Positions 6,018 to 16,120 are shown, counted from the first letter of the stretch. The stretch is DNA of 42,081 nt from Nocardioides lacusdianchii (GCF_020102855.1 NZ_JADHZD010000024.1:1-42081); one strand, 5' to 3'. Made by a program: numbers and translations. Notes: a model not told the origin generated them from the sequence alone.

Positions 6018-7469
6018 GTGAGCCAGGACGAGCAGCAGCGCACCGCGCGCGACGGGACGGACGGCGAGACGGCGTACGAGCCCGACCCGCGGCGCTGGCG
6101 CGTGCTCGCGGTGTCGCTCGTGGTCGGTTTCATGTCGCTGCTCGACGTCACGATCGTCAACGTCGCGGTCCCCTCGATCCGCGCCGGGCTGGACACCAGC
6201 GCGGCCACCATCCAGTGGGTGGTCTCGGGCTACGCGCTCGCCTTCGGCATGACGCTCGTCGCGGGCGGTCGCCTCGGCGACGCGCACGGCCGGCGCCGGA
6301 TGATGACGATCGGGCTGGTCGGCTTCATCGTCTCCAGCCTGGCGGTCGGTCTGGCGCCCAACGCGGCGGCGATCGTCGTCGCCCGGCTCGTCCAGGGCGC
6401 CAGCGCGGGGCTGCTGACGCCGCAGAACTCGGGGCTGATCCAGCAGCTCTTCCGCGGCGAGGAGAGAGGCCGCGCCTTCGGGATGTTCGGCTTCACCGTG
6501 GCCGTCGCCTCCGCGGCCGGTCCCCTGATCGGCGGCGCGCTGATCGCCCTCCTCGGCGAGGAGAACGGCTGGCGCTCGCTCTTCCTCATCAACGTCCCGA
6601 TCGGCCTGGTCGCGCTGGTGCTGATCCGCCGCCTCGTGCCCGACAACGACGCCGGCGCCGCGGCCGAGAAGGACCCCCGCGTCGACCTCGTCGGCGCGCT
6701 GCTGCTCGGCCTCGCGGTGCTGTCGGTCCTCTACCCGCTGATCAGCCTCGAGGGCGGCGCCAGCCTGCCGCTGCTCGGGCTGCTCGCCTTCCCGGTGCTG
6801 GCGTGGGCGTTCGTGCGGTGGGAGCGCGAGACCGTACGCCGGGAGCGACCGCCGCTGCTCGACGTCTCGCTGCTGCGCGGGCTGCCGGGCTACGCCAACG
6901 GCCTGCTGGTCGGCACCCTCTACTTCACCGGCTTCACCGGCATCTTCCTCGTGCTGTCGGTGCACCTCCAGGAGGGCGAGGGCTTCTCCCCGCTCGGGGC
7001 GGCGCTGCTGATGACGCCCTTCGCGGTCGGTGCGGCGACCACCTCACCGCTCGCGGGCCGGCTGGTGGGTCGGATCGGGCGCCGCGTCACGCTGGTCGCG
7101 CTCGGCGTGATGATGACGGGCACCGCCCTCGCCGCCGTGCTGGTGACCCAGCCGTCCGACCGGCTGTGGTGGACGCTCGCTCCGGCGATGTTCCTCGCCG
7201 GTGTCGGCGGCGGCGGCGTCATCTCCCCCAACTTCACCCTCACCCTCGCCGAGGTCCCGCCCCGGATGGGCGGCGCCGCCGGCGGCGCGCTGCAGACCGG
7301 CCAGCGGATCGGGTCCGCGCTGGGCGCGGCGCTGTTGATGACGGTCTACCTCGCGGTCGACTCCGTCGCGTCCGCGCCGGTGGCCGCCCGGGCGGCGCTC
7401 CTCGCGGCGCTCGTGGTGCTGGCCGCGGCCCTCGCCGCGGCCGTACGTTCCTGGCGGCGCGGGGACTAG
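6018..7469 (+). CDS. MFS drug exporter, 14-helix EmrB/QacA (DHA2) type
   Basis: A 483-residue inner-membrane transporter. Motif D1/A signatures are visible: FMSLLDVTIVNVAVPSI in helix 1, IQWVVSGYALAFG in helix 2, and GGRLGDAHGRRRMM in loop 2-3. The G-rich motif C is recognisable in ASAAGPLIGGALI. These are marks of the DHA2 family of proton-driven multidrug exporters. The predicted N terminus is short and charged, with GTG at 6018. No TetR or MarR regulator is adjacent. Its stop codon shares the bases CTAG with the stop codon of the convergent purB gene, so there is no intergenic space at the 3' end. Confidence 0.92.
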   Translation: MSQDEQQRTARDGTDGETAYEPDPRRWRVLAVSLVVGFMSLLDVTIVNVAVPSIRAGLDTSAATIQWVVSGYALAFGMTLVAGGRLGDAHGRRRMMTIGLVGFIVSSLAVGLAPNAAAIVVARLVQGASAGLLTPQNSGLIQQLFRGEERGRAFGMFGFTVAVASAAGPLIGGALIALLGEENGWRSLFLINVPIGLVALVLIRRLVPDNDAGAAAEKDPRVDLVGALLLGLAVLSVLYPLISLEGGASLPLLGLLAFPVLAWAFVRWERETVRRERPPLLDVSLLRGLPGYANGLLVGTLYFTGFTGIFLVLSVHLQEGEGFSPLGAALLMTPFAVGAATTSPLAGRLVGRIGRRVTLVALGVMMTGTALAAVLVTQPSDRLWWTLAPAMFLAGVGGGGVISPNFTLTLAEVPPRMGGAAGGALQTGQRIGSALGAALLMTVYLAVDSVASAPVAARAALLAALVVLAAALAAAVRSWRRGD

Positions 7470-8884
7470 AGGATCGCGCCCGGCACGTACGCCGCTGCGC
7501 CGGGGTGACGGGCCGCGAGCGCCTCGACCCGGGCGACGACCGCACGGGTCTGGGCCACGGCGGCGCCGGTGAACTCGATCGGGTCGGCGACGAGCGCCTC
7601 GATCTGCTCGCGGGTCAGCCCGAGCCGCTCGTCGGCGGCGAGCTTGGCGAACACGTCGTTGTCGGCCTGCCCGGCTCGCATCGCCAGCGCGGTCCCGACG
7701 GCCGCCTCCTTGATCGCCTCGTGCGCGGCCTCGCGCCCGACGCCGTTGCGGACCGCGGCCATGAGCACCTTGGTCGTGGTGAGGAAGGGGAGGTAGCGGT
7801 CGAGCTCGCGCTGGATGACGGCCGGGAAGGCGCCGAACTCGTCGAGCACGGTGAGGAAGGTCTGGAAGAGCCCTTCGGTGGCGAAGAACGCGTCGGGCAG
7901 TGCGACACGGCGCACGACCGAGCAGGAGACGTCGCCCTCGTTCCACTGGTCGCCGGCGAGCTCGCTGACCATCGACAGGTGGCCGCGCAGGATGACCGCG
8001 AGGCCGTTGACCCGCTCGCAGGAGCGGGTGTTCATCTTGTGGGGCATCGCCGAGGAGCCGACCTGGCCCTCCTTGAAGCCCTCGGTGACCAGCTCGTGGC
8101 CGGCCATCAGCCGGACCGTGGTCGCGAGGTTGGAGGGACCGCTGACGAGCTGCACCAGCGCGGCGACGACGTCGAAGTCGAGCGAGCGGGGATAGACCTG
8201 ACCGACGCTGGTCAGGGTCTGCTCGAAGCCGAGGTGCGCGGCGACCCGCTGCTCAAGGTCGTCGAGCAAGGCGTCGTCACCGTCGAGCAGGTCGAGCATG
8301 TCCTGGGAGGTGCCCATCGGGCCCTTGATGCCACGCAGGGGGTAGCGCGCGAGCAGCTCCTCGATCCGCTGCACGCCGATGAGCATCTCGTCGGCGATGC
8401 TCGCGAAGCGCTTGCCCAGCGTGGTGGCCTGCGCGGCGACGTTGTGCGAGCGGCCGGCCATCACGGTGGCCTCGTGCTCGGCAGCGAGCCGGCCGAGGCG
8501 GACCAGCGCGGCGACGGCACGGTCTCGCACCACCTCGAGCGAGCGGCGTACCTGCAGCTGCTCGACGTTCTCGGTGAGGTCGCGCGAGGTCATGCCCTTG
8601 TGGATGTGCTCGTGCCCGGCCAGCGCGGAGAACTCCTCGATGCGGGCCTTCACGTCGTGGCGGGTGACGCGCTCACGGGCGGCGATGGAGTCGAGGTCGA
8701 CCCGGTCGACGACCGACTCGTAGGCCTCGACGACGCCGTCGGGCACGTCGATGCCGAGGTCGCGCTGGGCCCTGAGCACTGCGATCCAGAGCTGCCGCTC
8801 GAGGACGATCTTGTGCTCGGGCGACCAGATCTCGGCGAGGTCGGCTCCGGCGTAGCGGGTGGCCAGGACGTTGGGGACGCTCAC
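7466..8884 (-). CDS. purB: adenylosuccinate lyase
   Basis: A 472-residue fumarase/aspartase-superfamily enzyme that acts twice in purine synthesis: SAICAR to AICAR, and adenylosuccinate to AMP. Visible signatures are KGMTSRDLTENVEQLQ, GRSHNVAAQATTLG, GPMGTSQDML and the superfamily loop GSSAMPHKMNTRSCE with the catalytic serine. GTG at 8884 lies 3 nt downstream of the DUF402 stop, so it is the last gene of the purA-purD-DUF402-purB operon. It is convergent with the MFS gene, and the two stop codons overlap at CTAG (7466-7469). Confidence 0.96.
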   Translation of the reverse strand: MSVPNVLATRYAGADLAEIWSPEHKIVLERQLWIAVLRAQRDLGIDVPDGVVEAYESVVDRVDLDSIAARERVTRHDVKARIEEFSALAGHEHIHKGMTSRDLTENVEQLQVRRSLEVVRDRAVAALVRLGRLAAEHEATVMAGRSHNVAAQATTLGKRFASIADEMLIGVQRIEELLARYPLRGIKGPMGTSQDMLDLLDGDDALLDDLEQRVAAHLGFEQTLTSVGQVYPRSLDFDVVAALVQLVSGPSNLATTVRLMAGHELVTEGFKEGQVGSSAMPHKMNTRSCERVNGLAVILRGHLSMVSELAGDQWNEGDVSCSVVRRVALPDAFFATEGLFQTFLTVLDEFGAFPAVIQRELDRYLPFLTTTKVLMAAVRNGVGREAAHEAIKEAAVGTALAMRAGQADNDVFAKLAADERLGLTREQIEALVADPIEFTGAAVAQTRAVVARVEALAARHPGAAAYVPGAIL

Positions 8885-8887
8885 GGC

Positions 8888-9433
8888 TCAGATCATCCCA
8901 CCCTGCGGCGTCCAGCCGTCCCACGGTGCCCACCAGCGCTCGTCGCGGTCGAGCAGGCCGGCGACGAGGTCGGCCTCGGCGAGGACCGCGAGCAGCTCGT
9001 CCTGGGTGATCCGACCGGACGCCAGCGAGGGCGCGAGATCCTGCACGTCCTTCCACTGCCAGCCGCCGTCGGGGGCGATGACGATGTCGAGCTGGAGGTC
9101 GTTGACCTCGATGCCGTCGTCGGTGCGCACGACGGGGGTCTCGAAGTTGACGTACCAACCGACGAACGCGCCGTCGGCGTCGAAGAACCGCCACACCGAG
9201 TACCAGTCGCCCTCGCGCCGCATCTTCAGCACGGTCGTGCCGCGCCAGGCGTCGAGGTGCCCCCACGGGTGGGGGACGGGGTGCTCGGGGAACGCCATCG
9301 GCGTGCCGTCGGCCCGGACGCTGACGAGGACCCCGTCGTCGCTGACCACCCGCTCGTCCCACGACGCCCACTCGGCGCCGTGCAGCACCTCGCGGACGCG
9401 GAGCGCTGCGCCGGCGGCGTACGGCTCAGCCAC
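8888..9433 (-). CDS. DUF402 (FomD-like) protein in the purine operon
   Basis: A DUF402 family protein of about 181 residues. The hallmark WYVNFETPVVRTDDGIEVNDLQLDIVIAPDGGWQWKD carries the acidic residues that bind metal in the family. Characterised relatives (FomD, and Ntdp-type proteins) hydrolyse nucleotidyl phosphates. It lies between purD and purB in a tight operon, so a nucleotide-related housekeeping role is plausible but unproven. GTG at 9433 overlaps the purD stop (GTGGCTGA). A GTG at 9457 in the same frame is an alternative, giving 189 residues. Confidence 0.85.
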   Translation of the reverse strand: MAEPYAAGAALRVREVLHGAEWASWDERVVSDDGVLVSVRADGTPMAFPEHPVPHPWGHLDAWRGTTVLKMRREGDWYSVWRFFDADGAFVGWYVNFETPVVRTDDGIEVNDLQLDIVIAPDGGWQWKDVQDLAPSLASGRITQDELLAVLAEADLVAGLLDRDERWWAPWDGWTPQGGMI

Positions 9434-10690
9434 GGGAGGCGGCACCCTCGACGACACCGAGCGGCTCCGCGGCGATGTCGCGGCGCCACTGGGCGCCCGG
9501 GAAGCTGACCGACGAGATGCCTTCGTACGCCTTCGCGCGGGCGTCGGCGACGTCCGAGCCGGTCGCGCGCACCGCGAGCACCCGGCCGCCGGCGGTCACC
9601 AGCCCAGCGTCGGTCCGCGCAGTGCCGGCGTGGATCACGTCGACGTCGGTCTCGACGGCCAGGGTCTCGGTGCCGACGATGACGTCGCCGCTCCTCGAGC
9701 CCTCGGGGTAGCCCGCACTGGCCATCACGACCGACACCGCCGCGCCGTCGGCGAACGTCGGCTCCGGCGCCGTGGACAGGTCGCCGTCGGCAGCGGCGCG
9801 CAGCAACGTGCCGAACGGCGAGGTCAGCAGCGCGAGCACGGGCTGGATGTCGGGGTCGCCGAAGCGACAGTTGAACTCGATGACCTTCGGACCCGCGTCG
9901 GTCAGCGCGAGGCCGACGTAGAGGCAGCCGACGAAGGGAGCGCCGCGCTGCTGCATCTCGGCGAGCGTCGGCCCCACGACCTCGGCCATCACGGTGTCGA
10001 CGATGCCGTCGGGCAGCCACGTCAGCGGGGCGTAGGACCCCATGCCGCCCGTGTTGGGGCCGCGGCCGCCGTCGAAGATGCGCTTGAAGTCCTGGGCCGG
10101 CAGCAGCGGGCGGCCGACGGTGCCGTCGCAGACGACGAAGATCGAGAACTCCGGACCGTCGAGGAACTCCTCCACCACGACCCGGTCGCAGGCGGCCGCG
10201 TGGGCGAGCGCCTCGGAGCGGTCGGTGGTGACCACCACGCCCTTGCCCGCGGCGAGCGCGTCGTCCTTCACGACGTACGGCGCACCGAAGGCGTCCAGCG
10301 CCGCCGCGACCTCCTCGGTCGTGGTGCACGTGCGCGAGCCGGCGGTCGGCACGCCCGCGGCTGCCATGACCTCCTTGGAGAAGGTCTTCGACCCCTCCAG
10401 CAGGGCCGCGGCGCGGGACGGACCGAAGACGGCGATGCCGGCGTCGCGTACGGCGTCGGCGACACCCGCGACCAGCGGGGCCTCCGGCCCGACGACCACC
10501 AGGTCCGCGCCGATCGACGTCGCGAGCGCGGTGACGGCGTCGCCGTCCATCAGGTCGACGGGGTGGAGCGTGGCGACCTCGCCGATGCCGGGGTTGCCGG
10601 GGGCGGCGTGCACCTCCGTCACCGCCGGGTCGCGGGAGAGGGCCAGGGCCAGGGCGTGCTCGCGTCCGCCGGTGCCGACGACGAGGACCC

Positions 10691-10694
<4 letters not shown>
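9426..10694 (-). CDS. purD: phosphoribosylamine--glycine ligase
   Basis: A 422-residue ATP-grasp enzyme (GAR synthetase), step 2 of IMP synthesis. It opens VRVLVVGTGGREHALA, the N-terminal Rossmann signature. Other visible blocks are GPEAPLVAGVAD, the ATP-grasp lysines in KTFSKEVM and YVVKDDALAAGKGV, FLDGPEFSIFVVCDG, RGPNTGGMGSYAP and the metal site FNCRFGDPD. GTG at 10694 overlaps the purA stop as GTGA. The gene is downstream-coupled to purA and overlaps DUF402. Confidence 0.96.
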
Positions 10695-11974
<1,280 letters not shown>

Positions 11975-12009
11975 CTCAGCCCTCCTCTGTCTTAGGCAGA
12001 AATGAGAAC

Positions 12010-12034
12010 AGCCCCGGCACAAGGCATCGGGGCT
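12010..12034. other. 7-bp hairpin in the purA leader/promoter region
   Basis: AGCCCCG and CGGGGCT pair around an 11-nt loop, upstream of purA between the divergent genes. On the purA strand it is followed by GTTCTCATTT. It could be a weak attenuator or simply part of the promoter region. It matches no riboswitch that can be recognised. Confidence 0.3.
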
Positions 12035-12078
12035 CTTGCGGAGCCACGCTACCGCACCTCGGACTGGGCGCCGTGGAC

Positions 12079-12084
12079 TAGTGT
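12079..12084 (+). promoter_or_regulatory. -10 element of leaderless promoter (diacylglycerol kinase-like)
   Basis: TAGTGT, 7 nt before the GTG start at 12092. Confidence 0.55.
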
Positions 12085-12091
12085 CCGCCTC

Positions 12092-13006
12092 GTGCGCTCA
12101 CTCCTCGTCATCACCAACGCCGATGCCGGGACCTCCGACGAGGAGCGCCTGGCCACTGCCCTCGCCATCCTGCGCGAGGACGCCTCCGTCGAGGTCACCA
12201 AGACCTCCAACCCGGGCGAGCTCGACGGCGTGCTGCACCGCGCCGGCGGCCGCACCGTCGTCGTCGCCGGCGGCGACGGCAGCATGCACGCGGTCGTGAA
12301 GGCCCTCCACAAGCGCCACGAGCTGGCCGAGGCCACCCTGGCCCTGTTGCCGATGGGCACCGGCAACGACTTCGCCCGCGGCAACCAGATCCCCCTGGAG
12401 ATCGAGGACGCCGCCCGTCTGGTGCTGACCGGCGAGGCCCGCCCGGTCGACCTGCTCGTCGACGAGGTCGGCAACATCGTCGTCAACAACGTCCACGTCG
12501 GCGTCGGCGCCCAGGCCAGCCGCAAGGGCCACAAGTGGAAGACCCGCCTCGGCGCGGTCGGTGTGGGCAGGGTCAACCTCGGCAAGCTCGGCTACCCGAT
12601 CGGCGCCGCGCTGTCGGCCTTCCACCCGCCGAGCTGGCGGATGCGCGTGGAGATCGACGGCCGGGTCGTCAACGACGTGGACCGCCCCGTCCTGATGGTC
12701 GCGATCGGCAACGGCGGCAACGTCGGCGGCGGCACCGAGCTCAACCCCGACGCCGACACCGAGGACGGGCGCCTCGACGTGATGATCAGCCGTGCGGTGA
12801 AGCCACTCGCCAAGATCGGCTACGTCGCTCGCCTGCGTACGGGCGACCACGACGAGCGCGACGACGTGGTGACCCTGCGCGGACGCACGGTCAAGGTCAG
12901 CGGCGACGAGTTCTGGCTGTCGGCCGACGGCGAGATCTCCGGTCCCGAGCGCAGCCGGAGCTGGCGCCTCGAGCCGGCGGCGTACCGTCTCATCCTGCCT
13001 GCCTGA
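12092..13006 (+). CDS. diacylglycerol kinase-like lipid kinase
   Basis: A 304-residue protein of the DAGK catalytic/sphingosine-kinase-like (YegS/DgkB) family, which phosphorylates lipids at the inner membrane face. Motifs: the nucleotide loop VVVAGGDGSMHAVV (about 53-66), LPMGTGNDFARG (about 87-98), and the C-terminal AIGNGGNVGGGTELNPDADTEDGRLDVMI. The length is typical. GTG at 12092 follows TAGTGT by 7 nt. It ends 15 bases before the convergent HTH regulator, with a hairpin between them. The true lipid substrate cannot be told. Confidence 0.9.
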   Translation: MRSLLVITNADAGTSDEERLATALAILREDASVEVTKTSNPGELDGVLHRAGGRTVVVAGGDGSMHAVVKALHKRHELAEATLALLPMGTGNDFARGNQIPLEIEDAARLVLTGEARPVDLLVDEVGNIVVNNVHVGVGAQASRKGHKWKTRLGAVGVGRVNLGKLGYPIGAALSAFHPPSWRMRVEIDGRVVNDVDRPVLMVAIGNGGNVGGGTELNPDADTEDGRLDVMISRAVKPLAKIGYVARLRTGDHDERDDVVTLRGRTVKVSGDEFWLSADGEISGPERSRSWRLEPAAYRLILPA

Positions 13007-13013
13007 CGCTCCT

Positions 13014-13038
13014 GCCGCGGCTCAGAGCCAGCCGCGGC
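13014..13038. terminator. bidirectional hairpin between convergent genes
   Basis: GCCGCGGCT and AGCCGCGGC pair perfectly over 9 bp around a 7-nt loop, right at the 3' ends of the lipid kinase and the HTH regulator. There is no T tract, as is usual in high-GC actinobacteria. Confidence 0.55.
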
Positions 13039-14011
13039 GCACGGCCTCCACGCCTGCCTGGAAGCGCGTGTCGACGCCGAGCTCGGTCATCAGTGCCGAG
13101 ATCCGGCGGCGCACCGTGCGCAGGCCGATCCCGAGCTTGCGGGCGATCACCTCGTCGGTGACGCCCGCCATCAGCTGCTCGAGGAGGAACTGGCGCTCGT
13201 CCGGGCGCCCCTGGCCCGACTCCAGCTCGGGGACGGGGGCGGCCCGCGCCCACAGCAGCTCGAACCAGAGCGTGAGCGCCGAGACGATGGAGCGCTGCCG
13301 CACGTGGATGCGCGGTTCGTCGGCGTAGCCGAGCGGCTCGGGCAGCACCGCGTGCGCGTCGCCGAGGATGAACATCCTGGTCGGCAGCTCGGACATCACC
13401 CGCACCTGCTCGCCGAGCTGGGCACGCGTGCGCAGGGCGTCGGGCGCCTCGGTCAGGGCGCGCACGGGGTAGATCGCGCGGGACCGGCGTCCCGTCGCCA
13501 TCGCCTCGGCGAGGACCGTGCTCACCCGCGACTCACGCGGCATCGCCCACGCGTCCGGCCGCAGCCAGAGCATGTCGCCGCGGCTGGTGCGGAGCATGAG
13601 CTGGAGCAGCTCCAGCGGGTTGCCACCCGAGCTCAGCTCCCCGTCGAGTGGGCGGATCTCCGTGAGGTCGTCCTCGTCGGGCCGGGTCGCGGCGGCGACC
13701 AGGTGCGGCACCGCGTTCGCGAGCTCGCGGAGCCGCGCCGCGGAGGTCGCTGCCTGCTGCGACTCCTTGCGCACCAGCTCGGACAGCACCTCCGCCAGAG
13801 GGGGTACGACGAGCCGCTCGCCGTCGAGGGCCACCAGCCCGCGCTCCTGCAGCGGCGCCAGCGCACGGAGCAGGCCCTCGGGCCGCTCCTGGACCAGGCG
13901 GGCGACGCCGACGAGCGTGTGGCCCGAGACCGGGACCAGGCGGAAGTAGAGCTGCTCGGCGTCGCGGGCGAGCCCGAGCGCCGCGAGCACGGAGGAGGGG
14001 TCACCGGCCAT
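13022..14011 (-). CDS. LuxR-type HTH regulator with TrmB-like N-terminal domain
   Basis: A 329-residue transcription regulator. The N-terminal ~75 residues (AALGLARDAEQLYFRLV, then LVGVARLVQERPEGLLRALAPLQERGLVAL) look like a TrmB/winged-helix domain. A central sensor-like region follows (about 130-240). The C-terminal ~60 residues (FLLEQLMAGVTDEVIARKLG, then TVRRRISALMTELGV) are a LuxR/GerE-type HTH. ATG at 14011 is preceded by TAAACT at 7 nt, so it is probably leaderless. A 20-bp dyad covers that -10 element, as expected for autoregulation. Target genes are not evident; lysK is divergent. Confidence 0.85.
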   Translation of the reverse strand: MAGDPSSVLAALGLARDAEQLYFRLVPVSGHTLVGVARLVQERPEGLLRALAPLQERGLVALDGERLVVPPLAEVLSELVRKESQQAATSAARLRELANAVPHLVAAATRPDEDDLTEIRPLDGELSSGGNPLELLQLMLRTSRGDMLWLRPDAWAMPRESRVSTVLAEAMATGRRSRAIYPVRALTEAPDALRTRAQLGEQVRVMSELPTRMFILGDAHAVLPEPLGYADEPRIHVRQRSIVSALTLWFELLWARAAPVPELESGQGRPDERQFLLEQLMAGVTDEVIARKLGIGLRTVRRRISALMTELGVDTRFQAGVEAVRRGWL

Positions 14012-14012
14012 A

Positions 14013-14032
14013 GCTGGCAGTTTAGTGCCAGC
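14013..14032. promoter_or_regulatory. dyad covering the -10 of the HTH regulator gene
   Basis: GCTGGCA and TGCCAGC form 7-bp arms around six bases; the -10 TAAACT (14019-14024, minus strand) lies inside. A further CTGGCAG half-site follows near 14046. It suits an autoregulatory operator, but this is inference. Confidence 0.45.
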
Positions 14033-14128
14033 GGCACTCGCGACCCATCTGGCAGCGACCGGCCACTCCATACTGAGTCGACCAGTCGCGTGCGGGGGTG
14101 TGCGGCCAGGTCAGCTCCTTGGGAGCAC

Positions 14129-14164
14129 AGCGCCGGAGTCGCCTCGGGGGACGGCTCCGGCGCT
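14129..14164. other. 10-bp hairpin between the HTH regulator and lysK promoters
   Basis: AGCGCCGGAG and CTCCGGCGCT pair perfectly around 16 nt. It ends 16 bases before the presumed -10 of lysK. A smaller hairpin (GCTCC/GGAGC) precedes it. Function unknown; if lysK is leaderless, the hairpin is upstream of the transcript and not a riboregulator. Confidence 0.4.
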
Positions 14165-14179
14165 TCCCATGTCCACCGA

Positions 14180-14185
14180 TAGCCT
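14180..14185 (+). promoter_or_regulatory. -10 element of leaderless promoter (lysK)
   Basis: TAGCCT, 7 nt before the ATG at 14193. Confidence 0.5.
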
Positions 14186-14192
14186 TGGCGCC

Positions 14193-15914
14193 ATGGCACG
14201 AGGTGGACGTCAGGGACAGGGTGAGCCGGTCGACTGGGTGACGCGCGCGGCGGACGACGCCGTACGCCACGCCGGTGAGGGCAACCTGGTGACGGTCGCC
14301 TCGGGCGCCTCGCCGAGCGGTCCGATCCACCTGGGCAACCTGCGCGAGTTCATCACGCCCCACTTCGTCGCCGAGGAGCTGCGCCGACGCGGCGAGCCGG
14401 TGCGTCACCTCCACTCGTGGGACGACTTCGACCGCTTCCGCAAGGTCCCCGCCGGCGTGCCGGCCGAGTGGGCCGACCACATCGGGCGCCCCCTCACCGC
14501 GGTGCCCGACCCGTGGGAGTGCCACCCGAGCTGGGCCGAGCACTTCAAGGCACCCCTGCAGGACGCGCTGCGCGAGCTCGGCGTGGAGATGGAGGAGATC
14601 TCCCAGACCGAGATGTACACCTCCGGCGCCTACCGCCAGCAGGTCCTCGAGGCCGTGGCGCGCCGTGACGACATCGAGGCGGTGCTGGCCAAGCACCGCA
14701 CCAAGAAGGTGAGCGCCGGCGAGGACGCCTCCGCGCAGGAGGCGGCCGACCTCGCCGACTCGGTCGCCAACGAGGACGCCGACGAGGCGACCGCTGGCGG
14801 CTCCCCCGACTCGATCGCCCGCTTCCCCTACCGCCCCTACTGCCGCGAGTGCGGCCGCGACACCGTCACCACGACGGCGTACGACGAGGCCACCACGACC
14901 CTGTCCTACACCTGCTCCTCCTGCGGCCACGACGGCACCACCGACCTGTCGAGCGACAACGACGGCAAGCTCGTGTGGAAGGTCGACTGGCCGATGCGCT
15001 GGGCCTACGAGAAGGTCAACTTCGAGCCGGCCGGTCGCGACCACATGACGCCCGGGTCGTCCTACACCGTCGGCACCGAGATCGCCCCCTCGATCTTCGA
15101 CTGGCGCGCGCCCGCCCGCGTGATCTACGCCTTCGTCGGGTTCGCCGGCGTGCAGAAGATGTCCTCGTCGGCCGGCGGCGTGCCCACCGCGACCGACGCG
15201 CTGCGGATCCTCGAGGCGCCGATGCTGCGCTGGCTCTACGTCCGCCGCGCCCCCACGCAGGCCTTCGACATCGACTTCGGCCCCGCCGTCGTGCGCCTCT
15301 ACGACGAGTGGGACGCGCTCGGCCGCAAGGCCGCCGACCCCGCCAAGGCCGACGTGGCCACGCTGGCCTGGCACCGGGCGTCCGAGACGGCGTCCGCCGG
15401 CCGCCTGCCCACCCCGGCGGTCCCCGTGCCGTTCCGCACCCTCTCCTCGGTCGCCGACGTGACCGCGGGATCGGCCGAGCTCATCTCGCGGATCGTGGAG
15501 TCCTCGGGCTTCCCGCACGACTCGGTCGCCGACCTCGAGCCGCGGCTGTCCAAGGCCATGCAGTGGACGGTCGAGCACGTGCCCTCCGACGAGCGGACCA
15601 CGGTGCGCGAGACGCCCGACACCGAGCGGCTGGCCTCGCTGAGCGAGGACGAGGAGCTGTGGCTGCGGATCTTCCTCGACCGGCTGCCCGAGGACGGCGA
15701 CCTCGACGCGGTCACCTCGGTCGTCTACGGCGTGCCGAAGGTCGCCCGAGGGCTCGGCTTCGAGGATGCACCCACGGACCAGGTGAAGGCCGACCAGAAG
15801 GACTTCTTCCGGCTGCTCTACAACCTGCTGGTCGACGCCGACCGCGGCCCGCGCCTGCCGACGCTGGTGCTGGCGCTCGGACCGGAGAAGGTACGCCGGC
15901 TGCTCGGCGCCTGA
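14193..15914 (+). CDS. lysK: lysyl-tRNA synthetase, class I
   Basis: A 573-residue class I LysRS, which charges tRNA-Lys with lysine. The HIGH motif is SGPIHLGN (residues 42-49), and the KMSKS motif is QKMSSS around Lys322. Two CxxC pairs (Cys217/220 and Cys241/244) form the expected zinc site in the connective domain. No class II motifs are present. The class I enzyme is patchily distributed in bacteria, most of which use class II LysS; it is known in some actinobacteria. ATG at 14193 follows TAGCCT by 7 nt. An upstream in-frame ATG at 14025 lies in the promoter region and is not used. Whether the genome also has class II LysS cannot be seen here. Confidence 0.93.
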   Translation: MARGGRQGQGEPVDWVTRAADDAVRHAGEGNLVTVASGASPSGPIHLGNLREFITPHFVAEELRRRGEPVRHLHSWDDFDRFRKVPAGVPAEWADHIGRPLTAVPDPWECHPSWAEHFKAPLQDALRELGVEMEEISQTEMYTSGAYRQQVLEAVARRDDIEAVLAKHRTKKVSAGEDASAQEAADLADSVANEDADEATAGGSPDSIARFPYRPYCRECGRDTVTTTAYDEATTTLSYTCSSCGHDGTTDLSSDNDGKLVWKVDWPMRWAYEKVNFEPAGRDHMTPGSSYTVGTEIAPSIFDWRAPARVIYAFVGFAGVQKMSSSAGGVPTATDALRILEAPMLRWLYVRRAPTQAFDIDFGPAVVRLYDEWDALGRKAADPAKADVATLAWHRASETASAGRLPTPAVPVPFRTLSSVADVTAGSAELISRIVESSGFPHDSVADLEPRLSKAMQWTVEHVPSDERTTVRETPDTERLASLSEDEELWLRIFLDRLPEDGDLDAVTSVVYGVPKVARGLGFEDAPTDQVKADQKDFFRLLYNLLVDADRGPRLPTLVLALGPEKVRRLLGA

Positions 15915-15949
15915 GCCGTTTCAGGTCGGGCGACCTCCGGCACGGGGCC

Positions 15950-16009
15950 GGTTGAGCGGACCACGGTCCGCTCAACCACCGGCATGCCGTACGTCAGGCG
16001 TCCACGACG
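15950..16009. repeat. terminal inverted repeat of unit B (left)
   Basis: The outer part is a perfect palindrome (15950-15977): arms GGTTGAGCGGACC and GGTCCGCTCAACC, 2-nt spacer. The inner part (15983-16006) reads CATGCCGTACGTCAGGCG, then TCCACG. The right copy at 17217-17274 carries both parts in inverted orientation; the inner part differs at one base in 24. Confidence 0.85.
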
Positions 16010-16076
16010 GCTTCCCAGTCGGGCCCACAGGGCAGACCAAGGCCAGCATCCGTCCACACATCGACGTCGACGTGGG

Positions 16077-16085
16077 CTGTCCACA
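16077..16085 (+). promoter_or_regulatory. DnaA-box-like sequence CTGTCCACA
   Basis: This differs by one base from TTGTCCACA and lies 36 bases upstream of the gene in unit B, in the same position relative to gene and repeat as the perfect box of unit A. A weaker match (CCGTCCACA) lies at 16050-16058. Confidence 0.35.
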
Positions 16086-16120
16086 GCGCGTACCTGGCGT
16101 ACTGGTGGACCGCGCCGCGC

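Noticed and set aside
5777..9508. A 1243-codon open frame on the plus strand
   Set aside because: Arg/Pro/Ala-rich translation out of frame with the MFS gene and antisense to purB and DUF402; a GC-rich shadow.
12010..12034. Purine riboswitch or attenuator before purA
   Set aside because: Only a 7-bp hairpin; no recognisable aptamer sequence, and high-GC promoters often contain such stems.
14022..15578. A 518-codon open frame antisense to lysK
   Set aside because: Low-complexity Gly/Arg/Val composition and no family features; the plus strand carries intact lysK motifs.
15592..15610. GAGCGGACCACGGT inside lysK, identical to part of the unit B palindrome
   Set aside because: It encodes normal lysK sequence (DERTTVRE) without the second arm; taken as chance.
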